A stretch of DNA of 57,699 nt from contig CDMY01000908.1 of NCBI GenBank assembly GCA_001179505.1, positions 138,980 through 196,678 of the forward strand. Reading direction: 5' to 3'. Shown one piece after another: positions 25,466 to 36,544 of this stretch. The position numbers and the translations under genes are program-made. The notes under the pieces were generated by a model. That model was not told the DNA's origin. It saw nothing but the letters and a program-made list of their open reading frames with translations, and made no database searches. The stretch's first letter is position 1. Every line of letters begins with the position of its first letter. The DNA is from Vitrella brassicaformis. Lineage: Eukaryota > Sar > Vitrellaceae.

Positions 25466-28400
25466 ATGGCTGATCAGCGAGAGAAGAAAGCTGAGGAGCG
25501 CCGCAGGTAAGACTGGTCGACAGACCCAACTAAATTGCTGGTTATCGCCCTTATCCCTTCTAAATTGCTCCCTTGTACGTAGGCCGCTGAGAGGCCGCGA
25601 CGGTGCTGCCGATGACAACGATGACATGAATGACGGGCGGGGGTTGAGCATGGGCCGGCCGCGCAAGTAAACAAGCTTCTCGAGCTCGGACGCATCGATC
25701 AATCCATACACACACACATACGAATGGATAATCTGCTGAGATGCTGTCTTCCTCCAATTGGTCTATGCAGCACACCATCGCCACCACCAGCAGCAGCAGC
25801 AGCAGCTGCAGCTGCAGCAGCGGTGCTTCCTCCCCTCGCGCACACGCCCATCCTCAATGCCAACAGTCCAGCAGCAGCAGCAGCGGCGGCTGAAGGGGGC
25901 GCCGAAAGCCCCAAGACGCCCAAAACACCCACAGACCAACACCACAAGTAAGTGGGCCGGGCCACCAGCTGGAGGGAAGGAGGGTGCATGGAGTTGTGTG
26001 GTGTGCATGTGTGTATCCTTCGTGGGTTTGTATCTTGTTCTCGTCTGTACGTTCGTACAGTGAACATGGCGGCCGACGTGACCTGCCGCTCGTTCAGATG
26101 GACACCGACCATCGGGAGCTCAAGGGCTGGCCACGGATCAGCCCACAGACGGTACCTTCAGGCACACATTCACACACACACACACACACACGTGTGTCAT
26201 TCTCTCTCTCTCTCTCTCCGTGTGTGTTTGCGTGTGTCAGATGTTGGACGTGCTGAAGGGCGAGTACGGTGACGTGGTATCGGAGGGGTATATGGTGCTG
26301 GACGCTCGATGGACCGCCGAGTATGAAGGTATGTGTACATGCCGCATGGACAGACAGACACCCTCACACACACAGACAGAGAGAGAGAGAGAGAGAGAGA
26401 CCACATGCGAAACGGCGTGTCTGTGCTGTGTGGTGTGTGTATGCCATTGCATTGGCCATGCAGGAGGGCACATTGAGGGGGCCATTCATGCATCGAGCAA
26501 GGAGACCGTCCGCGATGCCCTCTGGCACCCCGATGGCCGCCCCAAATACGGAAAACAACACGTAAGAAACGAACGCAGTCCATCCATCCATCCATCAATC
26601 TGTGTGCATCAAGTGACTGACTGATGTGCTTATTAGTTACTCAATGTCTGTCTGTCTGTCTTCTCATCAATGAATCAGGTGGTGGTTCTGCACTGCGAGT
26701 TCTCGCAGGTCCGCGCCGTGGCCATGAAGACGGAGCTCGAGGAACTCGACGAGGACTCAGTAAGTACGCACAAATGAAATGGACGAATGATATAATGGCT
26801 GCAGGAACATTATTGCCGTACATTGATTACATTGGTATCTATCCCTCTCTCTCTCTCTCTCTCACTCTGTGTGTGTGTGTGTGTGTGTGCAGGACTACCC
26901 CTCCAAGTACATATTGGACGGCGGGTACAACAGCTTCTTCAGGCACCCCGGCGCGGTAAGCATGAGGCCATCCAACACATCTGTCTGTCTGTCAGCAGCG
27001 TGTGTACATGTGTGACGTATGTGTGTGTGTGCAGAGCTGCCACTGTCACCCCTGTGACTACCTGTCGGAGCAGTGGCTGACCGGCGACGCCAGACGCCGA
27101 GCTGAGGAGGAGAAGAAGGTCCGCTTCCCCGAGCTCTACAAGAACAGGACCCGCCTCGCAAACGGCCCGCCCAAGTTCGAGTGTGGAGAAGCGGAGGAGG
27201 CCCCACCAGGCGAGCCAGCCCCAGCCCCAGCGGCCGCCGCCGCAGCCGCCGCCGCCGCCGCAGCAGCTGCCGTCGTATTCGATTCTGAGGATGAGGTAAC
27301 ACCCACACCCCCACCTGTCCACACCCACTTGGGTGTGTGTGTGTGCGTGTGTGTGTGTGTGTGTATGTAGGATTTGTCAGAGGTGCCAGAGGGTAGCGAG
27401 ATGATCGGCATGCGGTTCAGCTTCATCGGCAGCTTCAGCAACCCCAAGAAGCCATACCTCATCAAAAAAGTCGAGCAGCACGGCGGAGAAATAGAGTAAG
27501 CACCCTTAGCACCCACCGCCCCCCCACCAACACACACACACATTCATCCATCCATCTGTGGGTATGTCTGTTGTTTCCTTCCACCCCCCCCACCCGCACA
27601 CACACACACACGCAGGGAGAAGATGTGTGGCGCCTCTGTGACTCATCTGGTTGCCGCGAGCCGTGCCTCGTCCAAGACGGCCCGGTGGAAGGAGGCCCAG
27701 GACCTCGACATACCCATCGTAGTGGTAGGCACACAACCACATCTAGCCTTCCGACACGAGAGATGCCTCTGTGCTGGCTGGCTACCTGTCCGTCAGTCTG
27801 AGTTTGTGCTGGCGCTGGCCCTCCGCAACCCCGTCCCCCCTGGCGCCAAGGCATCGCCCGCCAAGAAGCGCAAAGCCAAGCCCAAAGGTGCTACAGCACA
27901 GCACCACCACAACCACCACCCACCCCCTGCATCTTCTCATGTGGCTCTCATCTCATTCTCACCGCTCAGCGCGGCGTGCGTCTGTCCGCAAGGCTGCTCG
28001 GAAGGGCAAGCCCGGCCGCCGTGGTGGTCGTCCCGGTCGCAAGAATGTCGTCGCCGAGGACGATGACGATGACGAGGCGATGGCGGCGGCGGCAGCGGCA
28101 GCGGCCAAGGACGATGAGGAGGAGGAGGACGAGGTGAGACGGGGCGGCTGGGATGGAATGCGGTGGGACGGCATGCCATTCTTCATTGATGCCGACTGTC
28201 AGGATGAGGAGGATGACGACGATGACGAGGAGGAGGATCCCAAAGCCAAGGTCGGGGGATGGGATGGAAGGGTCGGGGCGGACTTTGGTCTGTCCATGCT
28301 CGCATGGCATGCCTTCTCGGTGTGTGTGGTGTGGTGTGTGTGTGGTGAATGGTGCAGGGCATCCTGCTGCGGCAGCGCAAGTACCTGCAGCCGTACCTTC

Positions 28401-28639
28401 TCGGCGGAGGACACGGCGACAAATTGGGCAGAGTCAAGGTACGTACACACACACGCAGAGAGAGAGGGAGAGGGCGAGAGAGAGGGAGAGAACTGCATGT
28501 ATGTGCGTGTCTGTCTGTGTGTCTGTTCCCCCACTTACTGTAGGATTTGCTGGCTGACGAGGACATGCAGGGGGAGGGGGAGGCAGCAGGTGCTGCTGCC
28601 GCTGCTGATGCCGCCGCGTCGTCATCTCTGGCTCTGTAA
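25466..28639 (+). CDS. Cdc25-type rhodanese phosphatase fused to a BRCT domain
   Basis: About 15 exons joined in phase, some 600 residues. The N-terminus is MADQREKKAEERRR, then a low-complexity polyalanine segment with SPKTPKTPTD, which offers SP/TP sites. The catalytic domain runs from MLDVLKGEYGDVV through YMVLDARWTAEYEGGHIEGAIHA to the active site VVVLHCEFSQVRAVAM. HCEFSxxR is the CX5R loop of Cdc25, with catalytic Cys and Arg present. It then gives YPSKYILDGGYNSFF and a Cys-rich SCHCHPCDYLSEQW. An acidic DSEDE linker leads to a BRCT domain: MIGMRFSFIGSF, LIKKVEQHGGEIE, VTHLVAASRASSKTARWKEA, IPIVVSEFVLALAL. The C-terminus has a basic KKRKAKPK/RGGRPGRK region (nuclear signal) and acidic runs. 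Cdc25 activates cyclin-dependent kinases; BRCT binds phosphopeptides in DNA-damage signalling. Confidence 0.82.
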
Positions 28640-29424
28640 GATCGAGAGACCGACAGACACTCAGACACTCAGACACACAGAGACAGACAGATTGTCACAT
28701 GTCGCCCGCACCATGTGCACATCCCATGTGAGTATTTGTGACAGATTTTGACGTGTCCATCATGAATACATTTCATGTGTTGTCGCTCGCAGTCAATCAC
28801 TCACACCTGCCTGCCACCCAAACACACCCACACGTGTCTAGCTACACAAAGTCTCACCTCGACAACAGTACAAAGCGTATGCAACCAGCCCACCAATGAC
28901 CTGCTTTGTCATTGAATGACACCTGCATTCGCTACCTGCATGCTGTGTCCCATATCATCCCGCGACTTACAAAAGGCAGCAGGCTGCATGTGTGGGTGTG
29001 TGGGTGTCTGTCTCCATGTAAGTAGTATTTTGTCATGTAAGTAGTAGGTGTCAACAGTTCAGCAGTGCCTTTTTGCGTTTGCGTGTCCCATCCGATGCGC
29101 CAGTCATCTGTCAGATGCTTGCACACACACACTTACGTGAGTGAGTGAGTGAGTGAGGGAGGGAGGGACGATGAGAGGCTGCGGGTCGACTCGACAGGCA
29201 GGACGGCAAGGCGGCAAGGCAGAGACAGACAGGGCGGGGTTGGGCAGCCCGGCCGCTCTACCCTACAGAGATCGGCAGACTTTTGCCTTCATGCATTGCG
29301 ATGCATTGTATCAGTTGTACTCTGCTCGCCTCTCCATCTCATCCACGTCTGTCTGTCTGTCGATGTGTGTTAAATGCATTCATTGCCCATGGATTTATTA
29401 TAAGTGGCAAGTGTGTGTGTGTGT

Positions 29425-30017
29425 GCGTTTGTGTATGTGCGTCGGGGGTGTGTCCGGCGGGTGAGGAGAGAAACCCCCCCGGCGCCCTTTTTCGCGACGA
29501 GTAGGCCGCGATAGGTCAGTAAGGAGGGTGACTGGCCGGCCGAAAGTGGCAAGGAGGGCAAGGGCACTGTACAGACCTAATATGCGTGTGTGCTGTCTTG
29601 TGTGTTGTGTGAGTGTGTGTCGAGTCGATGTGTCCACTCGTGCTCGCTCGACTCACTACCTGTCTGTCCCATGTGTTGTTGCAATGCGTTGGGTGGACGG
29701 AGATAGGCTGCCGATTTTGAATCCAAAGTGAATTCTGAAGACATCCAACAATCGGTCACCCACCCAACACTGAGTAGTCGAATGCATCAATGCATTGACA
29801 GCGACGTGTCAATCCATTCAAGCCTCCATCCGTCATGCCTCCTCTTCGTCGGCGCCGTGCTCCTCGTCCATGGCCTCGCCCTGCATGGCCTCCGAAGCGT
29901 CGCCCAGCTCGAGTGGGTCCTCCATCTCATACACGGACAGGTCGAGCAGCAGGCCGCTCTCGTCCGTCCACTCCTGAGACAGCAACGGCTCGTACACACG
30001 AGAACCCCTGATATCCA

Positions 30018-30053
<36 letters not shown>

Positions 30054-30091
30054 CGGTGGATGTGGGCGGGTGTGTGTGTTGTGTCTCTCTA
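29425..30091. repeat. Left copy of a direct repeat of about 667 bp at the gap edge
   Basis: Matches 30392-31060 almost base for base at an offset of 967 bp. It includes a copy of the terminal coding exon seen at 30800-30974. Differences are a few substitutions and GA-run length. Confidence 0.9.
29833..30007 (-). pseudogene. Second copy of a terminal exon, probably assembly duplicate
   Basis: Encodes GSRVYEPLLSQEWTDESG... to ...HGADEEEA with one Glu/Asp change and two synonymous changes relative to 30800-30974. It has no upstream exons of its own because the N gap intervenes. It is most likely the same locus read twice. Confidence 0.6.
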
Positions 30092-30391
30092 NNNNNNNNN
30101 NNNNNNNNNNNNNNNNNNNNNNNNNNNNNNNNNNNNNNNNNNNNNNNNNNNNNNNNNNNNNNNNNNNNNNNNNNNNNNNNNNNNNNNNNNNNNNNNNNNN
30201 NNNNNNNNNNNNNNNNNNNNNNNNNNNNNNNNNNNNNNNNNNNNNNNNNNNNNNNNNNNNNNNNNNNNNNNNNNNNNNNNNNNNNNNNNNNNNNNNNNNN
30301 NNNNNNNNNNNNNNNNNNNNNNNNNNNNNNNNNNNNNNNNNNNNNNNNNNNNNNNNNNNNNNNNNNNNNNNNNNNNNNNNNNNNNNNNNNN
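30092..30391. other. Assembly gap of 300 N
   Basis: Exactly 300 unknown bases, a scaffold spacer. Protein frames that run through it are meaningless. Confidence 0.99.
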
Positions 30392-30984
30392 GCGTTTGTG
30401 TATGTGCGTCGGGGGTGTGTCCGGCGGGTGAGGAGAGAAACCCCCCCGGCGCCCTTTTTCGCGACGAGTAGGCCGCGATAGGTCAGTAAGGAGGGTGACT
30501 GGCCGGCCGAAAGTGGCAAGGAGGGCAAGGGCACTGTACAGACCTAATATGCGTGTGTGCTGTCTTGTGTGTTGTGTGAGTGTGTGTCGAGTCGATGTGT
30601 CCACTCGTGCTCGCTCGACTCACTACCTGTCTGTCCCATGTGTTGTTGCAATGCGTTGGGTGGACGGAGATAGGCTGCCGATTTTGAATCCAAAGTGAAT
30701 TCTGAAGACATCCAACAATCGGTCACCCACCCAACACTGAGTAGTCGAATGCATCAATGCATTGACAGCGACGTGTCAATCCATTCAAGCCTCCATCCGT
30801 CATGCCTCCTCTTCGTCGGCGCCGTGCTCGTCGTCCATGGCCTCGCCCTGCATGGCCTCGGAAGCGTCGCCCAGCTCGAGTGGGTCCTCCATCTCATACA
30901 CGGACAGGTCGAGCAGCAGGCCGCTCTCATCCGTCCACTCCTGAGACAGCAACGGCTCGTACACACGAGAACCCCTGATATCCA

Positions 30985-31024
<40 letters not shown>

Positions 31025-31060
31025 CGGTGGATCTGGGCGGGTGTGTGTGTTGTGTCTCTT
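30392..31060. repeat. Right copy of the gap-edge direct repeat
   Basis: Begins at the first base after the gap. It ends where the sequence leads into the final certain exon of the EF-hand gene. Confidence 0.9.
30800..30974 (-). CDS. Probable extra 3' exon of the EF-hand gene, acidic tail
   Basis: An AG acceptor after a long CA/GA tract precedes a frame GSRVYEPLLSQEWTDESG...EDPLELGDASEAMQGEAMD... ending in Glu/Ala. Two of the three differences from its duplicate are synonymous and the third is Glu/Asp, which argues for coding. The upstream certain exon has no GT donor that links to it. A GA donor (CTCAG|GAATTA) would give the right phase, but that is speculative. Confidence 0.45.
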
Positions 31061-31092
31061 TATCCCCCCTCAGTCAGTGTGTGGTGCGTGTG

Positions 31093-33766
31093 TTAATTCC
31101 TGAGTTCGAGAATGATGGGTATCCATGTCTTGACGTGCTCGACGTAGGCTATCTCGTTGGCGTCGTCGATCACCGCCTGCACACACACGACGGCGTCGAT
31201 GGATGTGTGTGGTCAATCCACTCTCTCTTCCCCGCCTGTTTGTCTGTGTACCTCAGCCACGAACCCTCTGACTTCTGCATCGGAGAGCTGGCACTGCGTC
31301 ACCACCTCCTGGAACCTGCAAAGAGAGGCCGTACACACATACATGCAACCAACCGTACACACACAACAATGTCTGTGTTCTTCTGTGTGTCTGTCGTGGC
31401 TGCCATGCCTTGCATTTGCGTCCTCTCCCTTGCGCAGCGCCAGCAGCAGCTGACCCACATCAATCGTGCCTGCACCACGCAGAGGGAGACTGTACATTCC
31501 TGTGGTATGATGTCTCGTGTGCCGACACTCGCACCTCTGTGTTTCTCGTCTAGCACGTTGAACAAGTGGATGAGGTTCTTTTCGACCGTCTCCCTGTCAG
31601 GAGCAGCCCCCTACACCCACACACACATACACCAGACCCGTGGATGTCCCCCCTACTTTGACAATCCTCTCGCACAGACACACTGACCCGTTCCTCGTCG
31701 CTCTCTTCGTCTTCCTCCACGTGTCGTGACTTCAGCCGCACGCCCCCCGTCAGCCCCTGCAGCTCCTCCAACTCAGCACGCTCCTGCTCGTCAGCCTTCT
31801 CCCTGGCTATCTGGTCAGCCAACTCGCGGAATCGCTGTGTGTCGAACAGCTGGCTGATGGCCGTGCACGCCACGCGGAGGAAGGAGCGGCAGTCGACTTG
31901 GCCATAGGGGTCGGGCATCAGAATCGACAACAGCACCTGTGCATGTGTGGGTGGGTGCAGGGTGAGGAGCACCACGCGTCTTTGTGTGTGGACTTATGGG
32001 AGATTGTGTGTGTGTGCCTACGTGTATTTGGATTCTGGAGAGGCAGAGCTGTGATGCGTTGAAGAGGATGTCGCGAATGGTCCAGATCGGCAGTTTGAAG
32101 TCATAGGTCACCTGAGACTGCAGGGGACGACCAGACAGGTAGAGAGACGTGCACATGAGACACGCGAACACACAGGCAGTTTGTACGCACCTTCCTGATG
32201 AGCTGCACGAGGTGGTGCCTGAGGCCCCGCAGGTCCGTCTCAACTAACGCATTGTGGAACGCATCACGCCTGACGAGACAAGTGCATCCATCCATCCATC
32301 CACCGACTCCGTGTATGTTGATTGATCTGCATGGCTACCTGAGTTTCTGCAGCTGTCCGAAAATGCCACTGTACGGCATTCGTCCGTCTTCCTCCTCCTC
32401 GACCATCTGCATCAACATCGCCACCTCCTGCGGACTGAACCTGCATAAAAAGGGAGCGGAGCTGGGTCTCTGGTGGGTGCTTTCCGTGAGGTGAATATCT
32501 ACTCACCTGTCGCTTCTCTGTTCGATGCATTGCCTGAACTCGTGTCTCGTCAGCATTCCCGTGCCAGCACTGTCAACATTGCGAAACGACTCCTCTATTA
32601 ACCTAAAGATGAACAGTCACCCACAGCATAAACACGCAGCGGAGACAAGGGGTCGCTCTTTCTGCTGTTCTACCTTACCTGGTGGTCTCCTCAAGCTCTT
32701 GTCCAAAGCACAGTATGATGGCCTCGTCTGTGACCTCGGCCGCAGGCAGTCCGCGAGACTCATACGCCTCGCGACGTTCCTGCAAAGCTGAGATGACCAT
32801 TGGGGCCGCCTGATGGGTCGATGGATGGATGGATGGCATGTATATGGCAATATCCAACACGAGCTTGCTTGTCAACTTGCTTACTTCAACGAAAGGGAGG
32901 TAGTCGATGTATCCGTCGGCGTTTTCCATGGTAGTTGTCAGCAGCAGACGAATGTCCCAGTCGGTCAGGCCAAGAGGCGTCGCGTACAAGAGCTCACTCA
33001 CCTCCTTGTGACTCAACAGACCTGAAGGAAGCACATGAGTGCATGAGTGCATGAGTGCATGCAGTGCACCCAGTAGAAAACTGCTTGCCTTCGTCTTCTT
33101 CATCGGCTGCATCGAATATATTGGTGAGCAGCTCCTCCAGCGGCATCGACGGCTGAGACGTCAGCCGGCTGTCGCGGCGAGAGGCCGCCTCGGCTGCCTC
33201 GCCTACAGCCGCAGCGGCAGCAGCCGCCTCCCTCTCTCTTTCCCTCTCCCTCTCCTCTCTGATCGCCTCCGCCTCAATGGCGGCCTCTCTGGGCGATATC
33301 TCCGCCTCTTCTTCTGGTGGCGCCTCGGGCTCTACGTCTGGCGGAGGGACCAAGCGAGACTGCTCGAAGCTGCAAAGAATGGAAACGAGAACGGTTAATG
33401 CTCTCTCGTCTCCATCTATCTATACGCTGTCGAGAGGTCTCGCAGCTTTCGCACTTTCAGCTTGTCCCGGATCAGCCTGAATGGATGGGGCAGGGCAGTC
33501 GATGCACACAACACACATCCTGATTGAGTGTAGGCAGAGCCACCACACCTGTCAATCCAGACTTCGAATTTGCCCTTTGCCAGGGTGCCGTGGGGGTCGT
33601 GAACGAGTGTCTCGTTCTCGAAGCGATATGTGAGGTGCGGCTCCTCGTGGACGCCCGGCAGGGGTGACGAGTCGAAGATGAGTGTGAAGAAGACACGCAC
33701 AACGGCCACGGGGACGGGGCAATGAGGCTCCGGCAGACTGAATATCACCTCATACCTGCACACACA

Positions 33767-33807
<41 letters not shown>

Positions 33808-34049
33808 GACACGTGTTGAGCCGACGAGTGTCCATGAAGATGCATTACATGAGTCTGGTGCCGTCGAGGTGCTCGCCGAGGAAATGAACACGATGCATGT
33901 ACCTGAGGGAATGAAGTGAATGGATGCAATGAGCGGTTTGTTCATCCGTCCCCATTGCGTTGCGCGTGTTCATGGTGTGCTTACTTATGTGACCAGTCCT
34001 TGACACACTGCCGCACCACATCCTCTCCTCCCTTGATCCGCTCCTCCAT
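31093..34049 (-). CDS. Multi-EF-hand calcium-binding protein, about 15 exons
   Basis: Start MEERIKGGEDVVRQCVKDWS at 34049. The N-terminal 150 residues (YMHRVHFLGEHLDGTRLMYE, VVRVFFTLIFDSSPLPG, GTLAKGKFEVWID) look like a beta-rich module. An acidic Pro/Glu linker follows, with an EREREREREAAAAAAA helix. EF-hand-like units are IFDAADEEDEG.LSHKEV, MENADGYIDYLPF, NVDSAGTGMLTRHEF (best fit to the DxDxSG loop), MPDPYGQVDCRSF and NVLDEKHRGTIDVGQ. The paired EF-hand layout suggests a Ca2+ sensor or cytoskeletal/axonemal protein; the exact family is not recognised. Two introns (33088-33022 and 31408-31316) start with GC rather than GT. The gene stops with ELRN at 31093 unless an extra 3' exon is used. 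Confidence 0.75.
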
Positions 34050-34837
34050 CCTTATCGTCGAAACAAGGAACCTTCAGCTCCAAGTGGGGCCGCGAAGTTC
34101 CCGAAGGCTCGTGACCGCGGAGAGCTCTTTCCTTTGCAAATGGCCTTCAATTGTTAAGGTGGGTGGTGTGGCGGTTTTTCTCTTGTTTTCGAGAACGGAC
34201 TGCGCGCTAAGCTCGCAAGTCGAGTTGGCGATCCAAGCGATCCTTTTCCTCCTCGCTGTTCGACGATGAGGAAATGTTTTCTTTATCGAACAGCCTTCGG
34301 ACAGGCAGCCCCATTCATTACATGGTGACGCGCATTTCATTTGTCTTCACATCAAGGATGCATGGGATGTGTGGGTCTCATTCATGCCATGAACGCATCC
34401 ATCAGCAGTCAGCAACTGGCGTGCAACGCCCCCAATCGATCACCAAAGGACTCGATCAGGACAAGATCAACCTCTCCCGCCCTGGCGGACTGCACAACAT
34501 GTACGCATCCAGGCAGGCTCATGCCATGTACAGACAGTATCCATGTGTGTGTGTGTGGTGTGGTGGACACCCCGGCCACGTCAGCACACACGCCCCTCCC
34601 TCCGCATCTATCAACCTATATATGTGCAAAGAAAGACACGTGCCCATTGACTGAGCTATCTTATCCCCCACACACCACACGCACAGCTGCTGTCTTTATA
34701 CGCACCCGAAAGCATCTATCTACACCCACTCACTGCACTGACTGGCCTTGGTCGGTCAACCTGGCTGGCTTTCGTCCAACGCATCCCCCACCGTCCCTGC
34801 CTGTGTATGTGTGATATGCACACTCTCCACTCTTTGG
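34050..34837. other. Intergenic with a dispersed repeat copy
   Basis: The sequence nearest 34049 is the promoter side of the EF-hand gene. The stretch 34498-34640 is an inverted counterpart of about 40140-40290. No exon is seen. Confidence 0.6.
34498..34640 (+). repeat. Dispersed repeat, copy 1
   Basis: Contains the segments GGCAGGCTCATGCCATGTAC, CAGTATCCATGTGTGTGTG and GGTGTGGTGGACACCCCGGC in order. All recur on the opposite strand at about 40140-40290. Confidence 0.75.
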
Positions 34838-36338
34838 CTATCCGCCCGCTGCGGTCTTCCTGACAATGATGAGATGGCAGTACTGCTGCCGCAGACCTGA
34901 CGCACCAACACCCGCCCCGTCCACACTCCCACCTCCCTGCTTTAGAGTGTCGGCAGCCGGTGGTGGTGGTGGTGGTGACGGCTCAGCCGTCGCACAGCCA
35001 TCTGATGGCATCGGTGGCGGACCGACACTGCAACCATCATCTCTGCGCCGGCTGTTGTCATCTGCAGACGTGGTCGAGAGGCCGCCTGGTGCTGTGGGCT
35101 GCTGTTGCTCTTCTTGTTGTCTTCGGAGGGCCGGGCGGATGCCTGATGGACAGATCGACAGATCGGAAGACAGACATACGGGAATGACCATGGATGGACG
35201 GATGGATGGTTTCTTGGCCCAGCCCAGCAGCACCATACGTGCAAATAAGCGTCTCAGCAGCTTCCGACGCATCGCTGTCCGATACTCCTGCACAGACAGA
35301 CCAAGAGCATACCATAGATGCATTCATCACGTCACGTCACGTGTGCCGTCTGTCCGTCTGTCTGTTTAGAACAATTAATGCATGCGCTGCGCTCGTCTCA
35401 CTCTCACCTCACCTCGCCAGCCTCCTTAAGGATATGTCCATTCTCCGGCAGGAAGGCTTCCCTCAGCGGCCTGGGGTGCACCTTGGACCTGAGGATGTTG
35501 ATGAACTCGGCCATATCGTTGAGCTCCACCTCACACGCGTACACCAACTCCCACTGATGAGAGGGAAAGTGCGCCTGCCGGCGGGGCCAGCCGCTGTGGG
35601 ATATCAGGTAGAACAGACCGCCGCACCTGCATGCCGCACATGAGACGAGATAGAGGGGTTCGTACGCGTCTGTCTGTTGGTTTGCATATATCTGAGTGGT
35701 CAGCTCAGCTGGTCTCACCGGAGCACACGGCTGATCTCAGCGACCATCAGGGCGGTGGATGGTGTGCTGGCAAACTCACTCCTATTCCCATCGCCACACG
35801 AGAGAGCATCAAACGTGCCTGAACACACAACACACACACACACACACACACATATAAAGTACCATGTGGATGGAATGGCAGCACTTTTGTTGCCTCATGC
35901 ACTCTCTCTGCGGACTCTCACCTTTATCGATGGCGATGTCGAACACACCATTCCTCAGTGCCATGTGTGTGGCGTCCATGGTCACCCAGGCCATGCCGTG
36001 CGCATCTTTCTGCTTCATCAAGCGGATGACGCTGGGCGATATGTCGACGTTGGTCACATTTCTGTAGCCATCGGCCGCCATCTCACTGGATAGCTGCGAA
36101 TTGCCGCACCCCACCTGTGCCGGAGAGAGGCATTTTAGGGCGGTGCATGAGTTGCGAAGCCTCCTTTGTGCTTATCTGTTCTTACCATAAGGATGCCTGC
36201 ATTTTTGTCTGGCGAGTGCCTGTGGAAGTGCTCTTTCAGCTCTCGATAGGCGCAATACCAATCAAAGGCCTCGCCGCCGCTCTGAGATCCGAATCGGTCC
36301 TCCCAGAATGATGCATCTGCATAATGCCGCACGCTCAT
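34838..36338 (-). CDS. METTL13/EEF1AKMT-like SAM-dependent methyltransferase
   Basis: Exons 36338-36186, 36114-35922, 35818-35719, 35626-35413, 35287 to about 35237, then a final exon to 34838. The N-terminus MSVRHYADASFWEDRFG...AFDWYCAY matches the xYWxxRF..FDWY entry of the family. The SAM-binding motif I is VGCGNSQLSSEM, then an acidic-loop NVDISPSVI, MDATHMALRNGVFDIAIDKG and GTFDAL. This family methylates lysines of elongation factor 1A in other eukaryotes, so a lysine methyltransferase is the likely role. The last exon adds a Gln/Pro-rich tail with a Pro run before HLIIVRKTAAGG. It starts 206 bp from the divergent ATP-grasp gene, implying a shared promoter. Confidence 0.82.
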
Positions 36339-36544
36339 GCACTCCGATCACCCTCTCTGCTGCAGATCTGCGCGTTGGCGGAACGGAACCCATGCAAACG
36401 CCTTTTTGCCTTCCAAATTTTTCCACCTCGCGCAGCTTTTCACGAAGCACCCTAACCTCCTTTCTTCTGCGAGCTCAAGCTCGCAAGCCAGTGGCGCCTT
36501 GCGTCTCGCTTTTCCACGCTATATTCCCACCTTATCTGAGCGAG
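36339..36544. promoter_or_regulatory. Bidirectional promoter, methyltransferase and ATP-grasp genes
   Basis: Only 206 bp separate the two start codons. A short palindromic GCGAGCTCAAGCTCGCA-like sequence is present (about 36467-36484). A related AAGCTCGCAAG sequence occurs near 34210. No TATA box is obvious. Confidence 0.5.

Larger units (their letters stand above)
28640..30799. other. Intergenic with assembly gap and duplicated gap edges
   Basis: Beyond the gap and its repeats, no gene is seen from 28640 to about 29400. It holds short tandem GAGT, CTGT and GT repeats. Confidence 0.6.

Noticed and set aside
29728-30604. Open frames spanning the N gap
   Set aside because: They exist only because N codons do not create stops.
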